The notes under the pieces were generated by a model that was not told where the DNA came from, ran no database searches, and worked only from the letters and a program-made list of their open reading frames with translations. A program made the translations under genes and the position numbers. 64,000 bases of DNA. It comes from Lachnospiraceae bacterium. GTDB taxonomy: Bacteria > Bacillota > Clostridia > Lachnospirales > Lachnospiraceae. Location: NCBI GenBank assembly GCA_024399135.1, contig JAKSHY010000002.1:52238-116237 (forward strand), in the 5' to 3' direction. Positions 45,610 through 55,900 of this stretch are shown in pieces; positions within the stretch are counted from its first letter, which is position 1, and the number at the start of each line of letters is the position of its first letter.

Positions 45610-47196
45610 TCACATTTTAGAATCTGTAATAAATCTATACTTTCCTTTTCCCATTCCTTCCACTGGGATAATGATTTTCAGTTCTTCCTCCATCCTTTTC
45701 AAATAGGATGTTGCTGTTACTTCAGAACAATTCAAGATTTCAACCACCCGAGAATTGCCAAAAATTTCTGTTCCTATTTCCTCATAAATTTTCAATATAT
45801 TTTGTTTAATCTTTTTTGTATATTCTGAATCCAAGATTTTGTGTTTAAAATCTTTGGTTTCACTCTCAATCCAAACATTTTTCTTTGGTTTGGTACCATT
45901 TTTTATCTCATAGTATTCTTCATTTACAGGTATAACCACAGAAGTAACGTTATAGTTATCATCAAAAGCTTTATAAAAAAGATCTGGAGATCCATTTTTA
46001 CTCATCGATCTTTTGGCTTCCCCTATACCTGTCCCGAATGACTCTATAATGCCCAATGCTTTAAACATATCTCGAATTTCAGGATTTTCTGTATCGCGTT
46101 CATTAAAGAATGTTCTCTCATTCAAATCGCTAATACGAATTGGAGGCAAAGGCTTGTTATAATTCACAATATTTATCTGTCTTTCAGATACATATATTTG
46201 GATTGGCTTACCATTTTCATAGTTGTTATGAACAACAGCATTTGCAAGTAATTCTTCCAACGCTATAAATGTAAAATTCTCAATTCTACGATTATCTGCG
46301 TTACCATCAACACGTATAACCAGTTCATTTAAAAAGTTGCTGTTTATATACTCTAGAGCAGAATAATACTGCTTCCATACTGCGCCTTTAAAAACTTTTG
46401 ATTCCATCTTTCTTTTTGTTCCAAATATATCAATAATCAATTCCATATAGGCATATGGAATATACTCTTCAGGATGGTCAGAGAACATTAGGACAGCATA
46501 GTTCTTAACCCGTCTGTCCATAGGATCATTTTTATCAAGCAATTCCAAAGCCCTAGCTAGTTCTTTCTTTTCCATACCATCGCTAATCTGCCTAGAACTT
46601 GTCTTTGAAAAGTATTCTCTTAGTAAGTCGGTACTCAGATCATCAATTGAAGCTCCAGAGGTTACAATCGAACTAAAATGAAAATTAGAAAATTTTCGTA
46701 ATAGATCATATTCCTCATCTACTCTTGCAAGGCGTGTATCTGCTTCAATTCTCACATATCTTCCCGGTTTAAGATTAATCTTTTTATCCTTTTCTGCTTT
46801 TTCTGCTACCATAAAAGGACCGCCAGTCTGGCGTTTTACTATAATGAGTATATAGTTTGTTTCTTCAATATTATTTGATATTACTTCAAACATAACATTT
46901 GGATATAGAAAAGAACGCAATGAATTGATAATATTCTTGCATTTTTCCAATCGTCCCTCTGCAATCCCTTTAATAGGAAGTACTGGAATAGCTTTCTGTT
47001 CTTCAGTATTTTCCTCTTCTACACCAATAAAGATATATTGAATATCATTGTTATAATAATTATTCCCATATGCGCAAATAGTTTTTAATATTTTATCCAA
47101 CTGTTGCTCTGATGACTTGTATTCTATATACGAACATTCTGCAGTCTTATTCTTAAGTATTTCATTTGCTTGTTTTTTTATTTCTCTATAATCCAT
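45610..47196 (-). CDS. Schlafen/AlbA-2 and HATPase-type ATP-binding regulator-like protein
   Basis: 528 residues, GGAGG before the ATG. The N-terminal AlbA_2 (Schlafen) domain (about 10-160) includes CSYIEYKSS and YIFIGVEE. A HATPase_c_4-like region (about 300-400) carries EELLANAVVHNNYENGKPIQIYV and later GTGIGEAKR. A C-terminal winged helix follows (about 470-520). Such proteins are annotated as ATP-binding transcriptional regulators and turn up in defence islands. It has its own promoter with three in-phase repeats, which suggests autoregulation. Confidence 0.82.
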   Translation of the reverse strand: MDYREIKKQANEILKNKTAECSYIEYKSSEQQLDKILKTICAYGNNYYNNDIQYIFIGVEEENTEEQKAIPVLPIKGIAEGRLEKCKNIINSLRSFLYPNVMFEVISNNIEETNYILIIVKRQTGGPFMVAEKAEKDKKINLKPGRYVRIEADTRLARVDEEYDLLRKFSNFHFSSIVTSGASIDDLSTDLLREYFSKTSSRQISDGMEKKELARALELLDKNDPMDRRVKNYAVLMFSDHPEEYIPYAYMELIIDIFGTKRKMESKVFKGAVWKQYYSALEYINSNFLNELVIRVDGNADNRRIENFTFIALEELLANAVVHNNYENGKPIQIYVSERQINIVNYNKPLPPIRISDLNERTFFNERDTENPEIRDMFKALGIIESFGTGIGEAKRSMSKNGSPDLFYKAFDDNYNVTSVVIPVNEEYYEIKNGTKPKKNVWIESETKDFKHKILDSEYTKKIKQNILKIYEEIGTEIFGNSRVVEILNCSEVTATSYLKRMEEELKIIIPVEGMGKGKYRFITDSKM

Positions 47197-47208
47197 GATT
47201 TTCCTCCG

Positions 47209-47259
47209 AATCCAAAGAAATTATACTCCAATCCAAAGTTTTCGTCAACCAAACCAAAG
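47209..47259 (-). promoter_or_regulatory. Promoter with three 21-bp-spaced repeats
   Basis: On minus, -35 TTGACG (47243-47248) and -10 TATAAT (47220-47225), 17 bases apart. Direct repeats AATCCAAAG (47209), AATCCAAAG (47230) and AAACCAAAG (47251) are spaced exactly 21 bp and cover the start, the spacer and the region above -35, a good operator layout for the Schlafen-type gene. Confidence 0.82.
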
Positions 47260-47287
47260 AAAAAGCACTTTGCTTATTGCAAAGTGC
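47258..47287 (-). terminator. Terminator upstream of the Schlafen-type promoter
   Basis: Perfect stem GCACTTTGC/GCAAAGTGC with 5-base loop, followed on minus by TTTTTCTTTGG. It would end a transcript of the small frame at 47349. Confidence 0.85.
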
Positions 47288-47348
47288 TCTCTCTCATCTT
47301 TAATCAGAACATTCACCCGCATAATGAATAAATCCATTTGATAAAATA

Positions 47349-47558
47349 CTAAACTTTCTTGATTTCCAGGCTATCGGTTTTGTTAAATTTTTGCAATGCC
47401 TTTTGAATCATTTCATACCTAAAGTCTCGTATAAAGTATATATCGTAATAACAGATATATCTGCACTCTGCAAAGGCATAGAAGAAATCCTCTGTTTTTG
47501 TAAGATGTTCTGCTAATCTGGACACCTTCTGCAAATGTAAAGCGAAGTACACTTGCAT
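47349..47558 (-). CDS. Possible small protein
   Basis: 69 residues, Y/F-rich (FFYAFAECRYICYYDIYFIRDF). No family recognised and only a weak ribosome site. In favour: a terminator sits 60 bases downstream on the same strand. The upstream gap 47559-47783 shows a possible TTTACA promoter but little else. It could equally be a chance frame. Confidence 0.35.
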   Translation of the reverse strand: MQVYFALHLQKVSRLAEHLTKTEDFFYAFAECRYICYYDIYFIRDFRYEMIQKALQKFNKTDSLEIKKV

Positions 47559-47783
47559 CCTATATTAAACATATGAGTTTCTATGTAAATGATTAATATT
47601 CAGTCATTGTTTATTTTCTTCCTTCTAGCACCTTCTTAAAAAATACATCTACAAATAATATTATATGATTAAATCTACATGTTAATAAGGATAGCGATAC
47701 CCATTTTTATATTTTCATTGCCTTCTATATTTCCCTATTTTATATAAACAACTATCAAATTGCTGTTGGGTCCAAAACTAAAC

Positions 47784-49622
47784 CTATTCGTTCCCATCAT
47801 CATTAGAACAGAGCTCATCAAGTGACATATTCCCCCAATAATTCTTAACATCTTCGCTCGAATATTTGCTCTTATAATAATTCTGAGGTCCTTTCTCACC
47901 CCCTAGAGTAAAATAATGAGGGTGTTTTTCTGCAATATAGCTCTCGAATATCCCCCATTTTTCTAGTAGTGCATCTATGCAAGTTTTGCATAAATTATCT
48001 ATCTCTTCAAGAGTTATATTTTCAGTTATTCTCTCTTTAGAGATATATCCTGCAGCAGAAATGAGCGCATACTTTCCATATTTTACTCCATTTCCCCACT
48101 CATCATGTTTTTCCTTTCTACTTAGCGATTCGCACTTTTGTGCATATGCATATAATCTGTTTGCATATGTAGCTAATTCAGGCGACAAGTCTACATTAAT
48201 TGTTTTATCAAAGTTTGTCTTTTCAAATAATTCAGTTGCGCCAGCATTCATTGCATTGGTGCAATCTCCATATATAGCTTTTACAGCTCTAACAAATTTT
48301 TCACGCTTAATTATCTGGTCACGTGGTACGATTTTCTTTCGTACTACTTCTTCAAACTCTCCTGCTTTTCTTTCATATAATAATCCAAATTGAGAATAAA
48401 TTCTTTTCTGTATTTCAACCTGAATCTCTAGATTTGCTCTTCTATCTGGTTCCTCAATTTTCGTCTGCCTATTTGTCGCTTCCGAAATCGAATTGATAAA
48501 GACATGGTAATCTACTATTTCTTTACCAGCTTCTTTAAGTTCTTTCTTTTGATCTTGATAAGTAGCTATTATTTTCAAAAGAACCTTCTTATTAGCTAAC
48601 TTAGTATTATCATTTTCATGTAACACCCTTGACAATGTAAACGCTGTTTGCCCTCCGTTTATTATTTGCGGATCTTCAATATGAACATTAGTTGAATCTT
48701 TTAGTCCATTCTTTTGAGTACAGTTACAGCTAGAACACACTATTGTAATCCCATTATTCAATAAAGCAAAATCCTCGTTTTCTAATTCTAATCCCTCTGA
48801 AATAGCTTTATTAACTGGATTCTTACTCATAGACAAATAGTTTCTAGGGTTAAATTGCAATATGGAATTTTTATATGTATCTACCATTTCCGCAATAAAT
48901 GACAGCGGTACAAACATTAATGTTACACTACACTTTCCATAACTAGTATTTTCAAAGCTCTCAGTATAATCATTTGTTGTTCCTTCTATATTTTTATCAA
49001 TAATTATTCTATCCCCCTGAAAATATGTACTGGTACATAATGGGAAAATCAGCTCGTTATAGGCTCTGTTATAATCAAAAATTTCATAATCATAACCTTT
49101 AATTAGACTTTCGACTACTTTAATTTTCTTAGATGAATACAAATTTGCTAAAATTATTATTTTATAATCATATAAGCTTAAATTGTTTAATTTCCTAATT
49201 GCTTCCTGAAATTTTATAATTTTTCCATTATATTCTCTTCCGTTATCACCTATGGTTCCTCCATTTACAATATTTTTTATTTCCATCGCAGCTATTTCAT
49301 CTGCTTCAATTTCTTTATTCTCATAATTAGCAACGTTAGTCCTATACTTTGACTGAATTAGATATACAACCTTTTCCTCTTTATTAATATAATATGCATC
49401 TATTCCTCCATCATCAGGTCCATCCGTAATATAACGATATCGTTCTGAAAAATCTTGAATTCCGAATTTTACCAATAAAAACAAATGTATATACGCATTT
49501 GACCTTAGATTGTTAATCTCTTCTTCAGTCTTTCCTATCATATTGTACCTTGGAAACTCTGCTGGTGCTTCAGCACACATATCATCCAACGCATTCACTA
49601 ACATTTCATACTTTCCAATCAT
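47784..49622 (-). CDS. AIPR-family protein with Mrr-like nuclease motif
   Basis: 612 residues from the ATG at 49622 (GAGGAG seven bases before). The N-terminal part carries a PD-(D/E)XK-like motif: DDGGIDAYY (about 70-78) and LIQSKY (about 88-93), as in Mrr-type nucleases. The AIPR core has NNGITIVCSSC, INGGQTAFTLSRVL and ISEATNRQTKI. AIPR proteins were named for abortive phage infection. It is the last gene of the defence run. Whether it belongs to the phosphorothioation system or acts alone is not known. Confidence 0.85.
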   Translation of the reverse strand: MIGKYEMLVNALDDMCAEAPAEFPRYNMIGKTEEEINNLRSNAYIHLFLLVKFGIQDFSERYRYITDGPDDGGIDAYYINKEEKVVYLIQSKYRTNVANYENKEIEADEIAAMEIKNIVNGGTIGDNGREYNGKIIKFQEAIRKLNNLSLYDYKIIILANLYSSKKIKVVESLIKGYDYEIFDYNRAYNELIFPLCTSTYFQGDRIIIDKNIEGTTNDYTESFENTSYGKCSVTLMFVPLSFIAEMVDTYKNSILQFNPRNYLSMSKNPVNKAISEGLELENEDFALLNNGITIVCSSCNCTQKNGLKDSTNVHIEDPQIINGGQTAFTLSRVLHENDNTKLANKKVLLKIIATYQDQKKELKEAGKEIVDYHVFINSISEATNRQTKIEEPDRRANLEIQVEIQKRIYSQFGLLYERKAGEFEEVVRKKIVPRDQIIKREKFVRAVKAIYGDCTNAMNAGATELFEKTNFDKTINVDLSPELATYANRLYAYAQKCESLSRKEKHDEWGNGVKYGKYALISAAGYISKERITENITLEEIDNLCKTCIDALLEKWGIFESYIAEKHPHYFTLGGEKGPQNYYKSKYSSEDVKNYWGNMSLDELCSNDDGNE

Positions 49623-49714
49623 CACCATTCTCCTCGTTTATTTGATTATCTTTACATATATTTCAATCTCTTTATTCACTTATTATCAATAATCACAATC
49701 ACCATCTAACTCAA

Positions 49715-50581
49715 TTAGCTCAAAACACTAAATTCCTTATACCCACCGATTTTGGCATATGACCATAGTCGCCAAAGCATATCCGCTGAATATCCTTCAA
49801 AGTCAATTTCTATTTGAGGAGCTACCATATAAGCTGCCATTTTTTCGTTTCGATCGATTACCTGCAACAACTTTCTGCTATCAGGAACTCTATCATTTTT
49901 CTTTCCATTGCATGTTTTACATGCAAGAACAAAATTCCACATCTTATCTTCACGAACTAATTTCCATGGAATAATATGGTCTACTTCAATATTACTAGTT
50001 AACTTTTTCCCACAATAAAAACAGGTATTAATCTCGAATTCATTTTTTAGTATATTTCTATAAAGTGATAAATCATTTCTTTTAGGTGTCGCGTCCTCTA
50101 ACTTTTCTAACACCCTTATAAGCATATTATCTTCGTTAATTTTTTCCAAATATCTCGCCCATGAATAGTAATTCAACTTTTCCAATTCAAATTTATATTT
50201 TAGTAAAAATTCATATGCCACTGGATTTAACCATAATATTTCTTCATCTATATCAAATCCATACAACATACCATCAAAATTATTATATAGAGCACCTATC
50301 GGATTCGCTTTACAACTTTTTAAAACCTCTGAAACAATCCTGTTCTTATCTTCAACATTTAAAGAATCAAACTCTAATCTTTGTAGAGCCTGCTCGTCTG
50401 TTATTATAGAATCAAAAATTTGCTCAAGTTTCGACCTGTCAGATTGACCATTATAGCGCATCTGCCTTAGATGATATTTGGTAACAAGATTCCAATAGTT
50501 TTCTGCAAATTTCGAGAACAATAATTGAAAAGACATCTCAATGCCTCTATTTGATACTTTTCCCGAAAACAAAGAATCCAT
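49715..50581 (-). CDS. HNH endonuclease of the sulfur-modification operon, N-terminus lost by frameshift
   Basis: 288 residues from the first ATG. The HNH site near the C-terminus has CFYCGKK (187-190 Cys pair), DHIIPW (Asp201-His202) and CKTCNGKKND (second Cys pair), a zinc-bound beta-beta-alpha-metal nuclease. No ribosome site precedes this ATG, and the frame continues upstream without stop to 50704 in convincing protein sequence (see 50582-50704). Position suggests the nicking partner of the modification enzymes; a plain anti-phage nuclease is the alternative. Confidence 0.8.
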   Translation of the reverse strand: MDSLFSGKVSNRGIEMSFQLLFSKFAENYWNLVTKYHLRQMRYNGQSDRSKLEQIFDSIITDEQALQRLEFDSLNVEDKNRIVSEVLKSCKANPIGALYNNFDGMLYGFDIDEEILWLNPVAYEFLLKYKFELEKLNYYSWARYLEKINEDNMLIRVLEKLEDATPKRNDLSLYRNILKNEFEINTCFYCGKKLTSNIEVDHIIPWKLVREDKMWNFVLACKTCNGKKNDRVPDSRKLLQVIDRNEKMAAYMVAPQIEIDFEGYSADMLWRLWSYAKIGGYKEFSVLS

Positions 50582-50704
50582 TATAGATTTTAAAATGCCA
50601 AATTGATAAGTACTTGTCTTCCTGCATGAATCTGAGAAAAAGTAGTTTGCACAAGACCATAGTTCATCTTCGGATGCATAATATTTCTTTATTCTCCAGC
50701 TTTT
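50582..50704 (-). other. Upstream in-frame extension of the HNH gene, out of frame with its likely start
   Basis: Open frame translating to KKYYASEDELWSCANYFF, RKTSTYQFGILKSI and on into the annotated start. No ATG, GTG or TTG lies in it. A start ATG with AGGGG upstream exists at 50727 in the desulfurase frame; one extra A in the run of six A (50701-50706) would join it to this frame. So there is a frameshift, a slippage site or a sequencing error. Confidence 0.65.
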
Positions 50705-51900
50705 TTATTCCATCCACTACTTTTCATATTAATGCCCCTGTTTTTTTCTATATACTCTCTATACTTTCCCGAAGCACTTCGCAGTCTTTCAACACTACTT
50801 TTTAGCATTTCAACAGCAATATCAATATCATTTAGAGTTGTAAAATCAGATACAGTTAATCGTATACTTTCTCCTGCCTGTTCAGAATTCAAACCTATAG
50901 AAATCAAAACATGTGATGGTTCTATCTGGCCTGTCGTACATGCAGAACCAACACTTGCGCATATTCCGTGCCGATTTAATAAAACTAATAAAGCCTCTGC
51001 ATCAACATATTCAAATCTAACATTGATATTATTTGGCAATCTTTCTTTGTCGTCACCATTCAAATAGCATAATGGTATTTCATCTATTAAACGATTCAAG
51101 AAATAATCACGAATATATTTTTCAATATTTCTATCTATTGTTTCCATTGCCATTTCAGAAGCTTTTCCCATTCCTACAATTGCTGGCACATTATACGTAC
51201 CTGGCCTGTACCCTTTTTCTTGACCTCCACCTTGCATAAATGATGATGTTTTTATTCCGCTTTTTATATAAAGAATTCCAATTCCTTTGGGTCCGAATAT
51301 TTTATGACCGCTTGCACTAAGCATATCAATTTTCATCTTTGATACATCAATTGGAATATGTCCATAAGCCTGTACAGCATCTGTATGAAAAATTACTTTA
51401 TTCTTCCTTGCAATCTTCCCAATTTCTTTTATTGGCTGTATCGTGCCAATCTCATTATTTGCAGTCATTACAGAAACAAGAATCGTATCTGGTCGTATAG
51501 AATTTTCTAACTGTTCAATATCTATCATTCCTTTTTCATCGACGCCAACATAAGTAACTTCAAAGCCATTCTCTTCTAATCTTTTTGTCGTATGCAAAAC
51601 AGCATGATGTTCTATTGCAGTGGTAATAATATGCTTTCCCTTATTTGAATAATTCTCAGCAATCATATTTATTGCCCAGTTATCTGATTCCGTGCCACCA
51701 CTAGTAAAAAAAACCTCAGAAGGCTTACAATGAATCAGATTTGCCACTTGTTCACGAGCTTGTTCTATTGTCTTTTTAACGATTTTTGCAGAATCATATG
51801 AAGCAGATGGATTTTCATACAAATCTCTAAAATATGGCATCATGGCCTCTAAAACTTCACTTTTTATTTGTGTGGTCGCTGCATTATCCAAATAAATCAT
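50689..51900 (-). CDS. dndA: Cysteine desulfurase (DndA-like)
   Basis: 403 residues of the NifS/IscS fold. It contains YLDNAATTQ, PSASYDSAK and SGGTESDNWAI. The PLP Lys is in LSASGHKIFGPKG, and the catalytic Cys loop is GSACTTGQIEPSHV. It releases sulfur from cysteine. Four bases separate it from the DndC-like gene and the dpt genes lie just upstream, so DNA phosphorothioation is the likely use, not Fe-S assembly. The last dozen codons overlap the beginning of the HNH reading unit. Confidence 0.9.
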   Translation of the reverse strand: MIYLDNAATTQIKSEVLEAMMPYFRDLYENPSASYDSAKIVKKTIEQAREQVANLIHCKPSEVFFTSGGTESDNWAINMIAENYSNKGKHIITTAIEHHAVLHTTKRLEENGFEVTYVGVDEKGMIDIEQLENSIRPDTILVSVMTANNEIGTIQPIKEIGKIARKNKVIFHTDAVQAYGHIPIDVSKMKIDMLSASGHKIFGPKGIGILYIKSGIKTSSFMQGGGQEKGYRPGTYNVPAIVGMGKASEMAMETIDRNIEKYIRDYFLNRLIDEIPLCYLNGDDKERLPNNINVRFEYVDAEALLVLLNRHGICASVGSACTTGQIEPSHVLISIGLNSEQAGESIRLTVSDFTTLNDIDIAVEMLKSSVERLRSASGKYREYIEKNRGINMKSSGWNKKAGE

Positions 51901-51904
51901 TTTT

Positions 51905-52909
51905 TTACTTCCATTCTTTTTGTTTAGCTTTTTCTTTTTCTACAAATTCTCTATATGCCCTAGTATACGCATATGAATCTCCAAAAACATTATTAACAGC
52001 TGTATACAAATTTGGCTCAAACTCTTCCATAGCAACTAGTTCTTCTTCAAAATTTCTCGCATAAGGGCAACCGGCACAGCCAGTTCTTTTTAATCCATAC
52101 TCACTATAGCAACTGCTATGCATTACTCCATAATGCTCTTCGTATGTCCTTTTCGTAGCCTCTAGAAACCAAAAAATGGGACGATACTCATCAACTTTAC
52201 CCACTTTTGTAGAGAAACAATTCTTATAAGCACCTTTTCTAGCTCCACCCTCAGCTTTTCGCACGCCATACATGTTTAAGTCGAACTTTTCTCTTTTCTT
52301 ATAATCTGTTGCCACTTTTTTCTTGGCAAAATGACAACACTTATTTGAAATTGCAAAGCGCGGTGGATTACTTATCATAAATTCCTTCAAATATCCATTA
52401 TAATTTATATTATAGCTACTTACTCTTCCGCCTAACGCATTAGGATAATCATTACACCACCACCTTAATGCAGCCTTGCAATTAGGGTATTTCTGCATTA
52501 AGTAATCTAAATCGTCAGTATCATCCCATTGAAAATTATGAGCCTGAAGACGACTTATCCATTCACTTACTTGCTTAGATAAAAATGGTTGCCCAAATTG
52601 CTTACAGCAAGTTGGTATTGGTTTAATGGCTCTAATCTTTTTTATCTCTATTTCATATCTTTCTTCTAAATATTTAATATGGTCCTTTGTTGCTTGAAAT
52701 TCTAATCCTGTATCAAAAAAGGCATACTCAATCTTACTTGCATCATCAAACTTCTGACATAAATCGATTATTAAATCGCTATCACTTCCACCACTTACTG
52801 AACATAGAATTTTTTCATAATCTTTCAATTTTTGATATGTGGTAGTAATCGCCTTTAATATTATTTCATCTTCTGGTGCCTGATCTAGTATTTCTTCTAG
52901 ACTTGCCAT
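51905..52909 (-). CDS. dndC: PAPS-reductase-like ATP pyrophosphatase (DndC-like)
   Basis: 334 residues from the ATG at 52909 (AAGGAG seven bases before). The PP-loop CSVSGGSDSDLI is at about 36-47. A Cys-rich set, TCCKQFG (about 118), NKCCHFAKK (about 200) and GCAGCPYARNFEEEL (about 285), can hold an iron-sulfur cluster. It is shorter than typical DndC (about 500) and closer to phage-type PAPS-reductase-like proteins. With the desulfurase it should activate DNA or carry sulfur for modification. A sulfate-assimilation role is unlikely given its neighbours. Confidence 0.8.
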   Translation of the reverse strand: MASLEEILDQAPEDEIILKAITTTYQKLKDYEKILCSVSGGSDSDLIIDLCQKFDDASKIEYAFFDTGLEFQATKDHIKYLEERYEIEIKKIRAIKPIPTCCKQFGQPFLSKQVSEWISRLQAHNFQWDDTDDLDYLMQKYPNCKAALRWWCNDYPNALGGRVSSYNINYNGYLKEFMISNPPRFAISNKCCHFAKKKVATDYKKREKFDLNMYGVRKAEGGARKGAYKNCFSTKVGKVDEYRPIFWFLEATKRTYEEHYGVMHSSCYSEYGLKRTGCAGCPYARNFEEELVAMEEFEPNLYTAVNNVFGDSYAYTRAYREFVEKEKAKQKEWK

Positions 52910-52975
52910 AATCATTCTCCTTCGGATCAATCTAAATTTGAGAGCTATCCAAAATACTCATATCTCTCAAATCTT

Positions 52976-55900
52976 CTATTCCTGAATAAGCTCCCAAAAA
53001 GCTTTATCTTGAATATACATTGGATTATTATTTCCAATTTTTATAATGCTATGATGTTTCTTTAATCCCTTTATATCATTAAATAACCTAGCACTTTGTG
53101 GACTTTTTGACTCTGTTTTAAAAACAAAATCTACATCACTTGGCTTTAAATCGGCCACGTTATGAACTACCCATGTTAGTATATACTTTGAATAGTCATC
53201 ATCATCTGTTCCAAAATGCTTCAAAAACTGGGTTGATAATATAGTTCCAACTCCAAATTCTCTGCCTTCTTTTAGTATTTTCTTCAAAGCATCAAATCCC
53301 TCGCTCATGAAATTATCTGCTTCATCAACCAAAATAAACTTTGTTAACTGACGATATTGACCATCTAAAGAACTTGAACCACTTGCCTGCATCTGTGAAT
53401 AAAACAAGTCTAATGTAATAGCTACTATCAAACTTTGAATATCCGAATCATATCCTGATAAATCAATAACAACTACACCATTAAGAATATCAAACAAACT
53501 CTTTGTATTCGAAGGATTAGGCTCAAAAATCTGAAATCTTTGAAGCTTATTCATTGCTGCAGCAAGTGAATCTCCCTTCTTAATATCCTCATCATTTGCA
53601 TATATCTGATAAACTTGATCAAATGTTGGAGCCTCATTATCCCAGGTTGCTTCAACAGGTGGTACAATTCCACTTCTAGTATAAGCCTCTAGCATACATT
53701 CCAATAATACCTCTTCTTGTTTTGGGCCAAGACCATATACCTTAGAAATTGTATCCTTGAAAGCATTTGCTGTATGTAATGGCAGTAATGGTTTCTTTAC
53801 TTTTGATTTAGTCAGTGCAAGTGGATTAAAAGGTAACTGATAAGGCTTTAATATCGTTGCATTTGTTGTCTCAACGAAATCCGTCTTACTCTCATTATAA
53901 TCACCCTTATAATCAAAAATTAATATTCCTAGATTTTTCCCTCCGATATTATTATTTTGATTTCTATACAATTGAGCAATTAAGGATTTTGTAAATTGCG
54001 TTTTTCCAGTTCCCATTGTACCAATAATACCAGTATTGGTATGAAATACTTGTTCTGTATCATTTGGTCTCCAAACTATTTCGTTTCCATTTGATACATC
54101 AGTTCCAAATAAAACATGTATGCCTTTCTCTTCCTCCATTACTTCTGACTCTACTCTCATATCAGAAGTATCAAATCCGTCACTTGATGTCTGGCATTCA
54201 TCATATGCATTTTCATTACCAACAGTATCTTCTAACATTTCCTTCTCTACCGCATCTTCATGAATAGTAGTTGATACTTCTGGCATCAAACTTACTTCAT
54301 ATAAATCCAACAAACGTGCTGGTAACTGTTCTTTTACCATATTTATTTCAGAAGCAATTTGTTCTGCTGACAATACCATATAAGAGGAGCCTTTCTTCTC
54401 TGGATAATGTAATGTGCAAACGCCATCTTCAAGTAATCCATTTTCATTAAGAACATCAGCTTTAAAAGATACGATTGTACCTTTACCAATAATGTCATCT
54501 AATTCATGGGAAAATACATAGTTTTCATTAAGCAAATCTTTTCTCCAACTATCAGTTACTTTGTCCCATGCAATTTCTGGATACACATTATACAAATCCA
54601 TTTTTTCGCAGCACACTATTATAAGCTGTATGAAGAAATTTCTAGACATCTTTGCTTCAAGTGAATCTTTATTTTCATCTGGCCACAAAGCATTCCACAA
54701 GCCGTTATATGTATTAATCACCTGTTCCTTAGCTTTATCTAAAACGTCTTGAGGATTTTGCCCTATTTTTACTTCGATTGGATGAATATAAATTCTTATT
54801 TGACTGTCAACTTCTTCTAGTCCAACTAATAAAATATCATCACTTGTTGCTTGAGTTGCAAATCCTAGATTTCTCGCAGAAAGTAACCCTTCTTTTTGAG
54901 AATAACCTGCTCCACCAGATACTCTTAGCATCTCTTCTAACGAAATTGGTACCCATACAATTGATGGATGCTTGTAGTAACTCATAGTAAGCTTTATTGC
55001 CGAAAGAATGCTCATTTTCTCTCTACTAAAGTTACTGTCAGCAGCTCCTGTTAACTTTTTCGTTGTTATTAACCTGAGCATCCAGCTTCCATTAATAGCA
55101 TTAAACAAACTAATTATATTGTTAACATCTTCTCTATTAGCCTGAACGCCTTTCTTAGTTAATTGCTCACAAATTATTTCATTATACTGTTCTGACTTTT
55201 GTGTAACAGTAATATCATCATACCCATTTGAAGATGTATATTGATCACTATAATGAATTATCATTAATTCATCGTCACCTTGGTTCCCCTTTTGGAAAAA
55301 AGTTAAATCAACTTTTGGATCAACAAATACAACCCAATTAGAAGACTTATATATTTTTTCTCTAAGCAGCTCCTGATTTTTCTCTATCTCTGTAAAAATA
55401 CAGATATTGGGATCAAAAGAACTTCCAGAATTAGCAACAAGATACATGGCATTATAAATCTGAGCCATTTGTGTAATTCTATTTTTAGGCGCATACTTCA
55501 TTCCAAATCCTGTTTTATACCAATCAGCATTTAACACTGATGGCATTCCAGAGACTATTCCATCCAAAGAAATACCTGAATTGATATTATCTACTTGTCC
55601 ATGTCTGCTATCTTCTGATACAGCCATTTCATAGAACGTAATATGTGCATAATGATAATTATGTTCAGCCATTTTGCGATAATAACACTGCACATTATTA
55701 ATTAACGCTTGCACAACATCATTTATATCAATATCATCTTTTTCTTTAACAAAGCCTGATAAAATGTATTCTTTTAGCTTTTTATAATCTGATAATAAAT
55801 TAAAAACATTTGATACAACATCATCCGCATAGATATTAATAACAAATCTAGCTACTGATGTTATTCCATCTGCCTTTAGACTTTTTACATAAAACGCAAC

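Noticed and set aside
51905..52909. DndC-like gene read as CysH for sulfate assimilation
   Set aside because: No sulfate-assimilation gene is nearby; the neighbours are a desulfurase and dptFGH.
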